From NCBI GenBank assembly GCA_963920635.1, contig OY987298.1, positions 63,881,949-63,945,948 of the forward strand: a DNA stretch of 64,000 nt, read 5' to 3'. Source of the DNA: Pseudeuparius sepicola. Its lineage: Eukaryota > Arthropoda > Insecta > Coleoptera > Anthribidae. The notes below the pieces were generated by a model. That model saw only the letters and a list, made by a program, of their open reading frames with translations, was not told the DNA's origin and ran no database searches. A program made the position numbers and the translations under genes. Below, in pieces: positions 32,239-43,066 of the stretch (position 1 is the first letter of the stretch; each line of letters opens with the position of its first letter).

Positions 32239-32478
32239 CAGTGGCGCACCCAAGGGGTGGGGCAGGGAGCCTTGCCCCTCCCCAGACCTCTCAAATTTTA
32301 AAAAAAATCTCGAGAGTGGTATCGTAGATGTACTGTCCTCTTTGCGACTCTCGGCAATTATTTTCCCAATCCGAAATCTGGCCTGGAAATTTCTTTTAAT
32401 CATAAAATATTTTGTATGCAATACGTCAAACTTTGTAAGTTGCCCCCCCCCACATCCTATTTTCTGGGTGCGCCACTG
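32239..32478. mobile_element. 240-bp hAT MITE with perfect 8-bp TSD
   Basis: Termini CAGTGGCGCACCCA and its exact inverse. The target GTTTTAGC is duplicated at 32231-32238 and 32479-32486. The flanks match 37327-37412, where the same sequence is uninterrupted, which confirms the boundaries independently. There is no gene. Confidence 0.92.
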
Positions 32479-32883
32479 GTTTTAGCTATGATATGCTAGT
32501 ATAAAATTGGAAATGTTGCATCTTCAAAGTACCAGATGATAATGGAAACACTAGTAGGGAAAGTGTGCTCAAAATGATCCCTTGTACACAATAATAATTC
32601 TTCTTCGGTTTGGGGAAATTAAGCTAGAGTAGTTATTGAATGTTGTAAACATGTTGTAAAACCCAGCGTCAACAGGTGGCACCCTATGGCCGAACTAGCG
32701 GCTATAATCCGCAGTATGTCAAGAAACATGTTTCGATATAAGGACGCTTCGTAAAAAATCCTATATGAAAATTAACATACAATCGTTTTGGAAAGCTGTC
32801 AATCACAGGTAAGCAAGGTCATTACCTTTTCTAACATAATTTAAAGCTGATTTCTGATTGTAATCGCTGCTTTGCTATAGTTA

Positions 32884-33440
32884 GGGTAAGGTGGGGCAAG
32901 TTGGCGAACGGGGCAAGATGACTAATTAACATTTTCTAAAAAAGGAAAAAAGAGATCTGGGCACTGAAATAGCTATAACATTCTAACTGGCACATTATTA
33001 CTCCCTACTCAAAGAGATGGCGCTAGAGTCAGTACTGTACGAGTTAGGTTATTGAGTTCTCAGAAAATTTAATGGTATGTTTGCATGTTTCTATCAATAA
33101 TCACATCCAGTAGATTTATACAAATTATAAACTTGATATGGCGTGTGTTGATTTTTTATTTTGTCTAGTAGGTACCTATGACAGATTTTTCTTTTTATGG
33201 CACCTGTGGGACAAAATGGCGGGGCAAGATAACGAAATCGTCATCTAGCCAAAGTACTCGTCATCTTGCCCCGTGATTTTTGTGATAGGTAACTTTGAAG
33301 ACTGGATAGAGTGTAATTGGTGCGAATGGTGGTGCGGCAAGAATCGTGCACAGAGTATTTAAGTGTGACATTTGTATATAATCGTCAACTTGCCCCAATA
33401 TGCTCCCCATCTCGACCTATAGGTGGGGCAAGATGACAAA
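32884..33440. repeat. region studded with GGGGCAAGATGAC motifs
   Basis: The motif GGGGCAAG(A/T)T(G/A)(A/G)C occurs at least six times: near 32895, 32911, 33222 and 33425 on the plus strand, and near 33262 and 33384 on the minus strand. The layout suggests a DNA element whose terminal motif recurs internally. GTGGGGCAAG ends occur in known insect elements, but I could not fix boundaries or a target duplication. Confidence 0.5.
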
Positions 33441-34329
33441 AATGCACAAAATTATAAAAAATATTTTTTAAATGTTATAAAGCAATAGTTACTTCTTTTT
33501 CTTTCTGTAATGGATAGCAACATGTGTACCTTTAAAATGATTATAAATTAGTTTTAAAAAATTGCATAATTCTTTGTTAGAATCCATTTTGTCTTATGTG
33601 CTTTTTTTTTGTAAAATGTAAACATTTTATAAAATGGTCCCTTGCTTTCTTCATTTTGTAAAAAGATACCAATATACATTTCCATTTTTTTGTTCATTTT
33701 GGTGTGATGTTGAAAAGAAGGTTTAGAGGAAGAAATAAGAATGTAAAAGAAGAAGAAAAGGGACTAAAGTCTATCCAAGTTACAGCGGCAGTACATATAA
33801 ACAAAGTCACATGACCGCCTTGCGATCGGTTACCAGGGTCGGACTAGTCGGACTAATATGCGAGATTCCAAGTGGCTTGTAAATTGTAATTCTGAACTAA
33901 TTCTTTTAGAAGTTCTAAAATTTGTGTTTCTACCTTTCGTGGATCTTTAAAAATTTCTTTAAATTAAGTAGCAAAATAAATTTACAGAATATATATACTG
34001 CTCGCGATCCGATCTAAAATATGCAGGAAACTCGACCGAGGGAAGAGCCGACCCTGCATTCTGCACGCCGCGTAAACACTTGACATTTTATGACGGCCAG
34101 ACCAATAAGAGAATAGGTCACGTGGTGGCCAATGTTTTGATCCACTGCCTCTGTAACTTGGATAGACATTAGGTCAATAAATAATATCGGGTCTGTCAGT
34201 TTGGCAACCGAATTAGAATTGGATTCCAAGTTGGGATTCCGATGACGAAGTGTCAATTTTTAGTCGTTCGAATGACGAAAATAGTAAGGATTGAAATAAA
34301 AATAAGGAAATAATATTCTAGTGAGTCCA

Positions 34330-34650
34330 TACGTACCTAGTTTTCGCCTTTACCAAAACTTCCGCAGAAGTGGCAAAGAAACTGCGGCAGCCGTCTTAAC
34401 AACAAGTCCCTATTTAAAAACTTGCCAAAAACTACTAAGAAAGTAGTTACAACTTCTAATAAAATTAAGAAGTTGGAAACAGAAGACGATACGGTGATAC
34501 CAATAATTGTTTAATCTGCGGAGAAAAATTTTCCACGTAGAAACCAAAGGAAATATGGAGAAGCTGTTCTATGTGTAAAAATTGGGCTCGTAAGTTTTAT
34601 CCAGGAATAGACAGAATCTTTATGTTTTGTGACAATTGTTCTCCATAAGC
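34330..34650 (+). pseudogene. C-terminal zinc-finger remnant of a pogo/Tigger-type transposase
   Basis: A frame near 34500-34647 reads NNCLICGEKF, then a stop, then KPKEIWRSCSMCKNWARKFY and FMFCDNCSP before a stop. This C-x2-C ... W..C..C..W ... C..C pattern is the usual tail of many DDE_1 (CENP-B/pogo/Tigger) transposases in animals. Upstream, in another frame, a lysine-rich KKVVTTSNKIKKLETEDD stretch fits the linker. Stops and frame changes show it is dead. Confidence 0.55.
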
Positions 34651-34969
34651 AGGTTGGAGAAAAGCTGAAAGTCTTCAAAGGGATATAATGAAAAGGGATC
34701 ATTTTGTATATAAACGAAGAAGGATCATTGTGACAACCCTAGTTTACAAAATGATCCTTTTTGTATTAAAAAAAAATTACTGTGAATTTCGATTCTTTGT
34801 GGTAGTAAGTTTATGCTACCAAGAGTTAATATTTTTAAAAATAAAAAATTTTTTGTTAAGGGGATTATTTTGAGCAAATTTACATTTTCTGGTTGGCTTA
34901 ATATCAACGGTTTTAACTTAACAATTTGTCTACAATATCGGAGCGCCTATCAGTTGTCATCGAGTTGTC

Positions 34970-35420
34970 AGGAGTTCTAGAACAGCAACGTCGCATATTA
35001 AACCGTAGCTATCGTAATCCGGCCGACGTTTATATGACGTTTACCTGACTTTAAAGCTATTTTGCAATTAATTGAACGCCAGGCTTTTTTACTAGAGCAC
35101 TAGGACCACAACATTACTGGTTAGAAGGGCTCAAATTAATTTAGTTTTGAAAGTAGGTATGTGAAACAGTGAAAAATTTAATGTTTTAGGTGTGCGAACA
35201 ACATTTTCCACTGAGGGTGAAGATATTGATGAAAGAAGTACCTTAGGATTATGTACTTTGTGGAATCGACCAAACTTTAATCGGCTAAGTTGTGGAAGCC
35301 TCCTCGATTGGTCAAAGTTATGTTTTTATTTGATAGTTCTTATTTGTAAGCAAATGGATTATATCTTTTTAGATGCAGTACCATGTATGGTACACTACCA
35401 GCAGATTGACCCAGTTATTT
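34970..35420 (-). repeat. dispersed repeat family X, copy B (inverted)
   Basis: This is the reverse complement of the family landmarks at 5990-6520 and 36765-37230 (TAAAGCTATTTTGCAATTAA first, then TGTGCGAACAACATTTTCC, TTTGTGGAATCGACCA, and TACCAGCAGATTGACCCA). The first half of the 192-codon plus-strand frame at 35192-35770 is antisense to this repeat. That argues against the frame being a gene. Confidence 0.65.
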
Positions 35421-36764
35421 GTTTTTTGTTTTGGTATAAATATATAAATAAAAGCACAAAAGGTACCGCGCGGCCCTTGAAATCGTTCCAATACGTGCGG
35501 ACGCAAAGGCGTTCAACTGACAACGTTGCAATTACCCCTCCCCTCTCTCGCGGTTTGAAAGCCAGCGATAACCTTAAAAGCGTAAGTGACGGCAAATCTA
35601 ACATCTTATTACGCGACATTACCTTACGTGACATTGCCAGTTATAGTGCAAAAAACAGTAAATTCGGCGCTGTTAGGTTGGCCTTAGATTGCCTGAATAA
35701 TAGTGGAAAATCTTATAAACCTGGACATTGGCGGCTTTTTTCGCAAAAGTCTTCCGACAACCTCGAATAGAGCCGTTCTAAAAATCGAAGAAGGTAATAA
35801 ATTTGTTAATTGGGTGTCGTAGTTTTCTCCGGTACCAAAAAAAACCTCGAAAATACGATATCTAAGAGAAATTCCCGATTAACCACTTTCTAGAAACGGG
35901 GCGGCTGTAGAATCAACGAAACCGACGGAAAATCCTCTGAAACCACTATTGGAAATTGCTTGTTTTTCTCATTTCTCGATTTTTCGGGGCCCGGGAAGCA
36001 TCAGAACCTCACTCGAAGACTCCAGGGAAGCTTTAAAAATTGAAATAAACCAAAGATTTGGTTCTCGGTTAAGATAAAGAAGTGTAATAAACCAATGTAA
36101 AAAACCACTACGAGATTCTTCTATAATAACACAATTATACATAGATATTATACCTTATTTAACTAATACCACTTTGACAATAAAAAAAAATCCGCGTAAT
36201 TTCACGTTACGTGAATCTCAAAACACCAAGGAATTGTGTAAAACTTTAAATCCACTTTATTATAATAAAATGCAGCGATTTATTATTTAACCTATTTTCG
36301 TTGACTGGCGTGTTAATACGTCAGTTAACGCAATTTTTATTTTCTACGGGGAGGAGCGGGTCGGTACGAAGGAATGTAGGGGAAGTTGTTGATTTGAGTA
36401 GCCGTGGAACTGGCGCAACGTTGCCGCACTTACCCGAAATTCTTGATTTCTTGCTTGTTTCTCATGCCTAGTGGAAGAGATACGATTTTATTTCCAATTC
36501 TAGGTTTTATTTTCGACAGTACTACAAAACGCTATACAAAGTGTAATAAATATTGCTAGAACTTATTTTTATTTTATTCCCCTATTTTTGAAGTTAACAT
36601 TTAAAACATTAACTTTGATTTTCAATATTATTGGAATAATTTTAATAATAAGTAATAACAATGGTGTTAGTTGGACAAAGTTTGTCCTCTGCTTGGGTTG
36701 TTCCTCAAGATCACATTTGGTTTTCAAAGTATCAATTCATTTTTGCATTTTTTTATTTCAGGAT
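35421..36764. other. spacer between inverted copies B and C of family X
   Basis: Because copies B and C face each other, 34970-37230 could be one element with about 450-bp inverted arms and this spacer as its body. The spacer holds moderately GC-rich sequence at 35460-35650 with repeated TTACGYGACATT phrases. No recognisable protein is present. Confidence 0.35.
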
Positions 36765-37230
36765 CTGAGCCAGTCCAAATAAGTGGGTTAATCTGCTGGC
36801 AGTATACCGTACATGGTACTGCATCTAAAAGTATATAATAATCCATTTACTTACAAATAAGAACTATCAAGTAAAAATATTACTTTGACCAAGCGAGGAT
36901 GCTTAGCAACCTAGCCTGGTCTATTCCACAAAGTACGTAATCCTAAGGTACTTCTTTCATCGATATCCTCACCCTCACTGGGAAAATGTTGTTCGCACGC
37001 CTAAAAACATGTTTCACTAACCCGTAATGTTGCGGTCCTAGTGCTCTAGTAAAAAAGCCTGGCCTTCAATTAATTGCAAAATAGCTTTAAAACGCACCAA
37101 AATACAAAAATACGCGAAAATATCGCCGAAAATTCAAAGGGACGCGTTAAACGTCACGTAAAAGTCGGCCGGATTGCGATGACTCACCCGCGCGAGTTAT
37201 CTTTCCTTGTCTTGTCTAGGTGGCGTTGCG
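36765..37230 (+). repeat. dispersed repeat family X, copy C
   Basis: This copy has the same order of landmarks as copy A, beginning after TTTTTTATTTCAG. It ends near CACGTAAAAGTCGGCCGG and CACCCGCGCGAGTTATCT. It is closer to copy A in the AAAATATCGCCGAAAATTCA tail than copy B is. Confidence 0.65.
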
Positions 37231-37326
37231 TCACAACGCGTAGTTTGGAGAACGATTTTATACAGAGCACAGTGTTGCCAAATGTACATTCTGTGTGCTG
37301 ACAATTTGAAACCGTGACTGTTTGCC

Positions 37327-37412
37327 ATACCCCACTCCTGACACTAAACGTAATGGGTATCCTAAAATCTAAAATGTTTTTAGCTATGATATGTTAGTAT
37401 AATAATGTAAAT
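37327..37412. repeat. empty-site paralogue of the 32.2-kb hAT MITE
   Basis: CCCCACTCCTGACACTAAAC...GTTTTTAGCTATGATATG matches the flanks of 32239-32478 but lacks the insert. It shows that the surrounding repeat existed in at least two copies before the MITE inserted into one. Confidence 0.8.
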
Positions 37413-38429
37413 ATTGAATTTTTGGACAGCCCACCCTTTCAAACAAAATAAAATCGGTGGACATTGCGTGTTATAGTCAATTTCAGTTCAATTGAAACAC
37501 TTTACTTATGCAACACCTTTATATTGTGTTCAAAGTAAAACAAACCTTTATTTAGGCCATGTTCTAAGACGAATAAAATAAGTTTTATATTCAAATATTC
37601 AAATTAATTTTGAATTATTTATTTTTGTAATTGTAAAGAAAATACACTTCGGCAAGTAGGTATTTGCTTATCAACCAATCACTGTCCAATGCAAGTAGGT
37701 GTAATTGGTTCCTACTTTTATATACATTTCGCACGACATGCTTTTTGAAAACAAATAATGAAACAAAAATTTGAACATTTGAATAAAAAACATATTTTAT
37801 TCGTTTTAGTAGGTATCTACATAGCTTAAATCAAATATTGTTTTAAAAAGGTTTCTTATTTATTATTTTATTTTGTGTTTTTTTAGTTAGTATGGGCGGT
37901 TTCTCCATTAGTTCATTTGTGTAGTGAACACATAAAATTTCATAAAAACACAGTATTTATTAAAATATAATTTTAATTTTAATATTTTTTATTACTTTTT
38001 TACATGTTATTGCCTATTTTTGATGCGCCTCTGAACATTTTTGCTTTCACTACGCTCTTTTCGACTGCCAGTGCTCCGGCTGGTCGATCCGTTTCGGCGC
38101 GATATCCAAACTGAACGCGAGAGTTTTCCGTGAATGCCTGTGGTTAGAAAGAGAGGTTATAAAATCCGCGAAAAAACAGTGCAGCCACGTGAACCTATTC
38201 TATTGTCAGTGTCAGTATCATTTTGTGCAGCGCACGTAGCTTACGAGGACTTCACCTGTCCTCCACCGTCTGTTTTTTTTTTGTTTGCTATGTCGGTGTT
38301 CGTAGTTTTGGCATATAAACATTGTTCAAGAATGCGCCATAACAAAGAAATAAAAAATTTAAACGTAGTTTTAAGGTTGAACAATACAAAAAATAACTTC
38401 TTGATTCTGCGGGTGTGACAAACTACATG

Positions 38430-38905
38430 CTTTGTTTTGTCTTAAACAAGGAAAAGACTTAACATCAGAATGGACAAAAACAGGTGCTAGGGCTTTATCT
38501 CATTTATCAACAAAAATTAAAAAATATTGATCTTCTCAAATTCATTTAAGGAATGGATTGCAGCTCTCGAATATTGACGATCTTGATGTCTTGTCCCGTC
38601 TTACTTTATTGATTGGGTAAAATTTTGTGGCGTATTCGAGCCAGCATTGCGAGGACATGACGAGTCATCGGAGACTGGAGAGTTTAAATCCAGGAATTTA
38701 TAGGGGGCTTATTGATTTTGTATCAGAAATCGATATGGCAATGAAATAACATTTTCAAGGAAATATTGTTTTTAAGAGTATTTACGTCAAAATCGGTTCA
38801 AAATAACTTATTAGATGCTACTTTAACAGTTTGTCAAGAAGAGATAAAAAAACAGGTTTCAGAGGCACGGTTTGTAGCGATTCAATGTAATGAAACTACT
38901 GTAAT
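38430..38905 (+). pseudogene. hAT transposase relic (DUF4371/ZMYM1-like)
   Basis: Three consecutive frame pieces read ALRGHDESSETGEF, then GIYRGLIDFVSEIDMAMK, then SKSVQNNLLDATLTVCQEEI and FVAIQCNETT. This order (RGHDES, GxxxxLIDFxxExD, LLxxxxxxCxEEIxxQ, VAIQxDETTD) is the N-terminal half of ZMYM1-like/DUF4371 hAT transposases. At least two frameshifts break it. The aspartate expected in the DETT motif is asparagine here. The C-terminal half is missing. Confidence 0.75.
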
Positions 38906-39410
38906 TATTTTAAGATATGAACTAAACTGCCAAATTTACTAACGTTTTTGAAAATTTTTGAAACCTGCGTCGCATAGTGCCAATGACAGCCACATAAATT
39001 AAAAAAGAGTTTGACGTTTCTTTCTCACACTGCATTGCATTTAAGAACAGGGCGAAGTTTAGGTAGAATTCAGATGTTCACGGATATTCTACGACGTAAT
39101 TTTAATATGTGATTATTACCATTCTTGACGGCCCCGTACATTGTAAAACTGGACTATAATAGGTAATATAATATTCTATTCTACTCTATATTAATCGAGG
39201 TATTAATATTGTATATGACATTGTGTAAATTATATTTTACCAAAAGCCGCCACTTATACTGTATAAGAATTAGGCGGAAAATGGCCAGGGCATGAAAAAT
39301 TACGTGTACCTAGGTACCGATCACAAGAATCTACTACGTTGTACCCACATGAGGCCTAAATATTTAGTCAAGAAAATAAGCAATGAAATGATGATTCACA
39401 TCCCCAAATA

Positions 39411-39424
39411 TACAACAAAATAAA
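39411..39424. repeat. 14-bp target duplication, left of Penelope-like element
   Basis: TACAACAAAATAAA here is repeated exactly at 43363-43376, just outside the opposite end of the element. Between this copy and the inverted arm lies a 33-base tail (39425-39457). Confidence 0.75.
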
Positions 39425-39457
39425 TATTTTCTAAAATTCATTTGTGGCGTAAACAGA

Positions 39458-40193
39458 TCCATTGAATTTTAATTGGGTTTTTCGCCACCAAACTTGGTTA
39501 AAAGACAACTTTTTCAAGTTGCCTCGAAAATTAATAAATTCTTAACAGTAAATGAAGTAAACTTTGAACTTGTAACTCAAAAAATATCTTCAACAAATTT
39601 GTTTCCTGAGCTTTCGGAGAATAAATCTTTCTCCTTTCTCAAAGATCATGTCACGTCAAAATGAAATGACAGATTAATAAATTTCAGGTTAAAATGTCGT
39701 GACAACAGAAACAATTGCCTATCTGATATTGTACCCTGTGTTCTACCTAATTATTTATACTGACTTCTCTTTGAATAACTGGCAATAATATTTTACTGAA
39801 TTCCACTGAACATTCAGCAACACAGTTGTCTGTATTTCCTAGAATAAATGCTGATTCTTTAATTTTTCGTCCGTTTCCTACTTCTTCTTTGAGAATTGGT
39901 TTGGAACTATCCCACAAAATCCTGATCCTGATTGTTATTAAAAAAGTGTTCACATATTTTCGACTTCGAAATTTGATTTTGCCTGATATAATTTTTATGT
40001 TCTTTTAAACGAACGTTAAATGGCCTACAAGTCTCCCCAACATAGAACTTTCCACATTCGCAAGGAACTTTATAAATGCAATTTTCTAACTTTGTACCTC
40101 ATTAAATGGTTTCGTTTTAAGTAGCATTGATCCAAATGTATTTTTGGTTTTAAATATCGTTCTGACATTAAAACGATTGCCTATGCGTTTTAG
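39458..40193 (-). pseudogene. inverted copy of Penelope-like 3' region (GIY-YIG C-terminus)
   Basis: The minus-strand frame at 39747-39953 contains DSSKPILKEEVGNGRKIKES and ends VIQREVSINN. It is nearly identical to the plus-strand copy at 42866-43066. It lacks the mariner insertion, so it gives the uninterrupted sequence of the target site region. It is too short to make a working protein. Confidence 0.85.
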
Positions 40194-40920
40194 ATTTTGA
40201 ACAAAATGAGTTGACTAGATATGTTCACCAACCTTATGTTTGGTGGAGATATGTAAATGACATATTTGTTATATGGGAACATGGAGTAGATGATTTAAAT
40301 CCATTGTTAAATTTAATAAACTCTCAAGAACCTTCTATTAAGTTTTCCTTAGAAATTGAAAATAATAATCAATTACCTTTCTTAGAGTGTCTATAGAAAA
40401 CCAATACATACTAATAGATATCTCCATTTTAATTCCAATCATCATATTAGTGTTAAAAAAGGAGTAATTAAAAGTTTGTATGGCAGAGCTAAAGAGATTT
40501 GTTCTAGTAACACAAAATTTGAGGAGGAAATTACACATATAAAACATGTTCTTGAGAAGAATAGTTATCCTAAAGAATTTATTGAGCAAGTTTTTCAGGA
40601 TTGCCAACAAAATAACTAAATCTGGTGGACCGACCAGTAAATTTAATTATTCCTTATATTCCTGGACTATCAGATAAGCTGAAACGCATAGGCAATCGTT
40701 TTAATGTCCGAACGATATTTAAAACCAAAAATACATTACGATCGATGCTAGTTAAAACGAAACCATTTAATGAGGTACAAAGTTAAAAAAATGGCATTTA
40801 TAAAATTCCTTGCGAATGTGGAAAGTTCTATAAGTTGGAGAGACTTGTAGGCCATTTAACGTTCGTTTAAAAGAACATAAAAAATATATAAGGCAAAATC
40901 AAATTTCGAAGTCGAAAATA
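40194..40920 (+). pseudogene. Penelope-like RT C-terminal part and start of GIY-YIG endonuclease
   Basis: PYVWWRYVNDIFVIWEHG matches the palm of Penelope RT, followed by the LPFLE motif, a stop at 40394-40396 and a frame change. The thumb-like SVKKGVIKSLYGRAKEIC and PKEFIEQVFQDC follow, then the linker up to YKIPCECGKFY, the first strand of the GIY-YIG domain. The second catalytic-box aspartate is kept but the first is asparagine. The 5' half of the RT is absent. Confidence 0.8.
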
Positions 40921-41290
40921 CAGTGTGACCCATTTGTTTTGGGGTCAGTCTGTAAAAAGTGTATCAATCGTGCGATTTGGCTGATTTTTTTTTTAAATTG
41001 TAGAGCTCGATGAACTGCACATTTTGAACAAAAATTGCCTGGTTCGCATAAAATCCAAAGCCTACTATGACCGTTTTTATGAGCAAAATTTTAAGAAACC
41101 ATATTAGCGTTTTTTTTTTAAAAAAATCTGTGTGCGCCAATGGATTGAGCACCCCTCGAAATGGGTATGTACAAAATTTCATCAAAATATTTCAAGTAAT
41201 AACGATTTTGTAGAAAAATTAAAAATGCAGCCAAGGTACGTCTTTATTTTCAAAAATTCAAAGTTGGCCATGGAAAATAATTGAATTGTT
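40921..41290. repeat. left terminal inverted repeat of mariner-like element
   Basis: About 370 bp. It matches the right arm in reverse complement, with a C/T change at base 9 and a length change in an A/T run. Confidence 0.93.
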
Positions 41291-41366
41291 TACTTTTATT
41301 AAGTGTCAAACTGTCTAAATTGAGTTCAGAAATTGTTTGTGCTCAATACAATTAATTATCATAATT

Positions 41367-42443
41367 ATGGAATATTTAAGCATAAGAGACAAAATAGAAA
41401 TTGTTCGACTCGTGGGCGACAACGAGCGCTCGGCAGCAGAAGCTGCGGCCGAATTTAACAATAGACACCCAGGTAGATCAGTGAGTCGAAGTACTGGACA
41501 ACGTATAAACAATATTTTTGATGAAACTGGATCGATTTCTAAAAATTTATTAAAAACTAGGCAAAATGGACGCCGTGGACTTGTTGAAAATAACAATCAA
41601 ATTCTGCAATACTTTAGTGACAATCCTCGAAATAGTGTTCGAACGGCTAGTTTAGACCTTCATATACCCAGAGAGAGTATAAGGAGATGTTTGAGACAAA
41701 ACAAAATAAAACCGTTTAAGCCAAAATTTTTGCACACCCTGGAACCAGGAGATGAGGAGAGAAGATTAGAATTTTGCTATTGGCTGCAAGGTGAATATCT
41801 CCATAATGGCAACTTTTTAAATGAAATTTTATTCACCGACGAAGCCACGTTTACTACAAATGGTGTAGTATCAAGTCAAAACTGCCGTCACTGGTCAGCT
41901 GAAAATCCAGAGTTTATAATAAATGCAAGGAGACAATATTCACAAAAAATTAACGTTTGGTGTGGAATACTACGCGACAGAATAATTGGCCCATTTTTCT
42001 TTGAAGGGAATTTGAATGCGGCTGGCTTCTTGAATTTTCTAGAAATTGAATTTAGAAATGCTTTAGATGAGTTACCATTAAGATACCGTTTAAATTTAAA
42101 GTTACAGTTAGATGGCAGTCCTATTCATAATGCTCGTTTAATCAGAAACTGGCTAGATAATAATTTTGAAAACTGTTGGATAGGGCGAAATAGTCCTTTC
42201 TGTGAGTGGCCACCGAGATCTCCGGACTTAACTCCTTTAGATTTTTTTCTTTGGGGTACACTTAAGCAAAATGTTTATAAGTCAAGACCCCATAATTTAC
42301 AAGAACTGCAAGCTAGGATAAACCGTAGTTGTGAGGAAATTACTCCACAGCAAATACGAAATGTAATTTTGAATGTACGCAAGAGGAACGACAAATGCAT
42401 TGTAGAAAATGGAGGCTTGGTAGAAGTTACAAAAATTTTATAA
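41367..42443 (+). CDS. mariner-like transposase, intact, D..D42D
   Basis: It cuts the element out and reinserts it at TA. From ATG 41367 the protein has 358 residues; the frame extends ten codons further up without an ATG. Residues 1-120 form two helix-turn-helix-like segments (LSIRDKIEIVRLVGDNERSA, and later SVRTASLDLHIPRESIRRCL). The catalytic residues are D158 (LFTDEATF), D249 (LQLDGSPIHN) and D292 (LTPLDFFLWG), with 42 residues between the last two by my count, next to the DD41D relatives elsewhere in this window. The usual FEHL end is replaced by a shorter tail ending VEVTKIL. No defects are visible. Confidence 0.93.
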   Translation: MEYLSIRDKIEIVRLVGDNERSAAEAAAEFNNRHPGRSVSRSTGQRINNIFDETGSISKNLLKTRQNGRRGLVENNNQILQYFSDNPRNSVRTASLDLHIPRESIRRCLRQNKIKPFKPKFLHTLEPGDEERRLEFCYWLQGEYLHNGNFLNEILFTDEATFTTNGVVSSQNCRHWSAENPEFIINARRQYSQKINVWCGILRDRIIGPFFFEGNLNAAGFLNFLEIEFRNALDELPLRYRLNLKLQLDGSPIHNARLIRNWLDNNFENCWIGRNSPFCEWPPRSPDLTPLDFFLWGTLKQNVYKSRPHNLQELQARINRSCEEITPQQIRNVILNVRKRNDKCIVENGGLVEVTKIL

Positions 42444-42492
42444 TTTTAATTGTTTTTATGTTTTGTGTTTATAAGCATAAGGTTGTATTATT

Positions 42493-42860
42493 ACAATTCA
42501 ATTATTTTCCATGGCCAACTTTGAATTTTTGAAAATAAAGACGTACCTTGGCTGCATTTTTAATTTTTCTACAAAATCGTTATTACTTGAAATATTTTGA
42601 TGAAATTTTGTACATACCCATTTCGAGGGGTGCTCAATCCATTGGCGCACACAGATTTTTTCAAAAAAAAACGCTAATATGGTTTCTTAAAATTTTGCTC
42701 ATAAAAACGGTCATAGTAGGCTTTGGATTTTATGCGAACCAGGCAATTTTTGTTCAGAATGTGCAGTTCATCGAGCTCTACAATTTAAAAAAAAAATCAG
42801 CCAAATCGCACGATTGATACACTTTTTACAGACTGACCCCAAAACAAATGGATCACACTG
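42493..42860. repeat. right terminal inverted repeat of mariner-like element
   Basis: Complement of the left arm, ending GGATCACACTG next to TA. It starts 50 bases after the transposase stop. Confidence 0.93.
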
Positions 42861-43066
42861 TATGTGAACACTCTTTTAATAATAATCATAGGATTTTGGG
42901 GGATAGTTCCAAACCAATTCTCAAAGAAGAAGTAGGAAATAGACGAAAAATTAAAGAATCAGCATTTATTCTAGGAAATACAGACAACTGTGTTGCTGAA
43001 TGTTCAGTGGAATTTAGTAAAATATTATTGCCACTTATTCAAAGAGAAGTTAGTATAAATAATTAG
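42861..43066 (+). pseudogene. GIY-YIG endonuclease C-terminal part (Penelope-like)
   Basis: Directly after the mariner's TA the frame reads CEHSFNNNHRILG, DSSKPILKEEVGNRRKIKES, AFILGNTDNC and ends LPLIQREVSINN. The EH-x-F-x-x-x-H motif and the R-x-x-KE-x-x-FI motif are typical of the C-terminal half of this endonuclease. The coding sense is continuous with the piece before the mariner. Confidence 0.85.

Larger units (their letters stand above)
40921..42860 (+). mobile_element. intact mariner-like DNA transposon
   Basis: The 1940-bp element inserted at TA (40919-40920 and 42861-42862). Inverted arms of about 370 bp (40921-41290 and 42493-42860) differ at only a few positions and begin CAGTGTGACCCATTTGTTTT. 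Between them is one uninterrupted transposase gene. Both the arms and the gene are complete, so this is the youngest-looking DNA transposon in the window. The mirrored short frames in the two arms (40964-41185 and 42548-42817) are the same sequence read twice and not genes. Confidence 0.95.

Noticed and set aside
35192..35770. 192-codon plus-strand frame as a host gene
   Set aside because: Its first half is antisense to dispersed repeat family X (also at 5990 and 36765), the reading has no domain, and the second half is low-complexity sequence between the repeat copies.
40964..41185. 73-codon frame in the left arm of the mariner-like element
   Set aside because: The same peptide appears in the right arm (42548-42817) because the arms are inverted copies. 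It is part of the TIR, not a gene.
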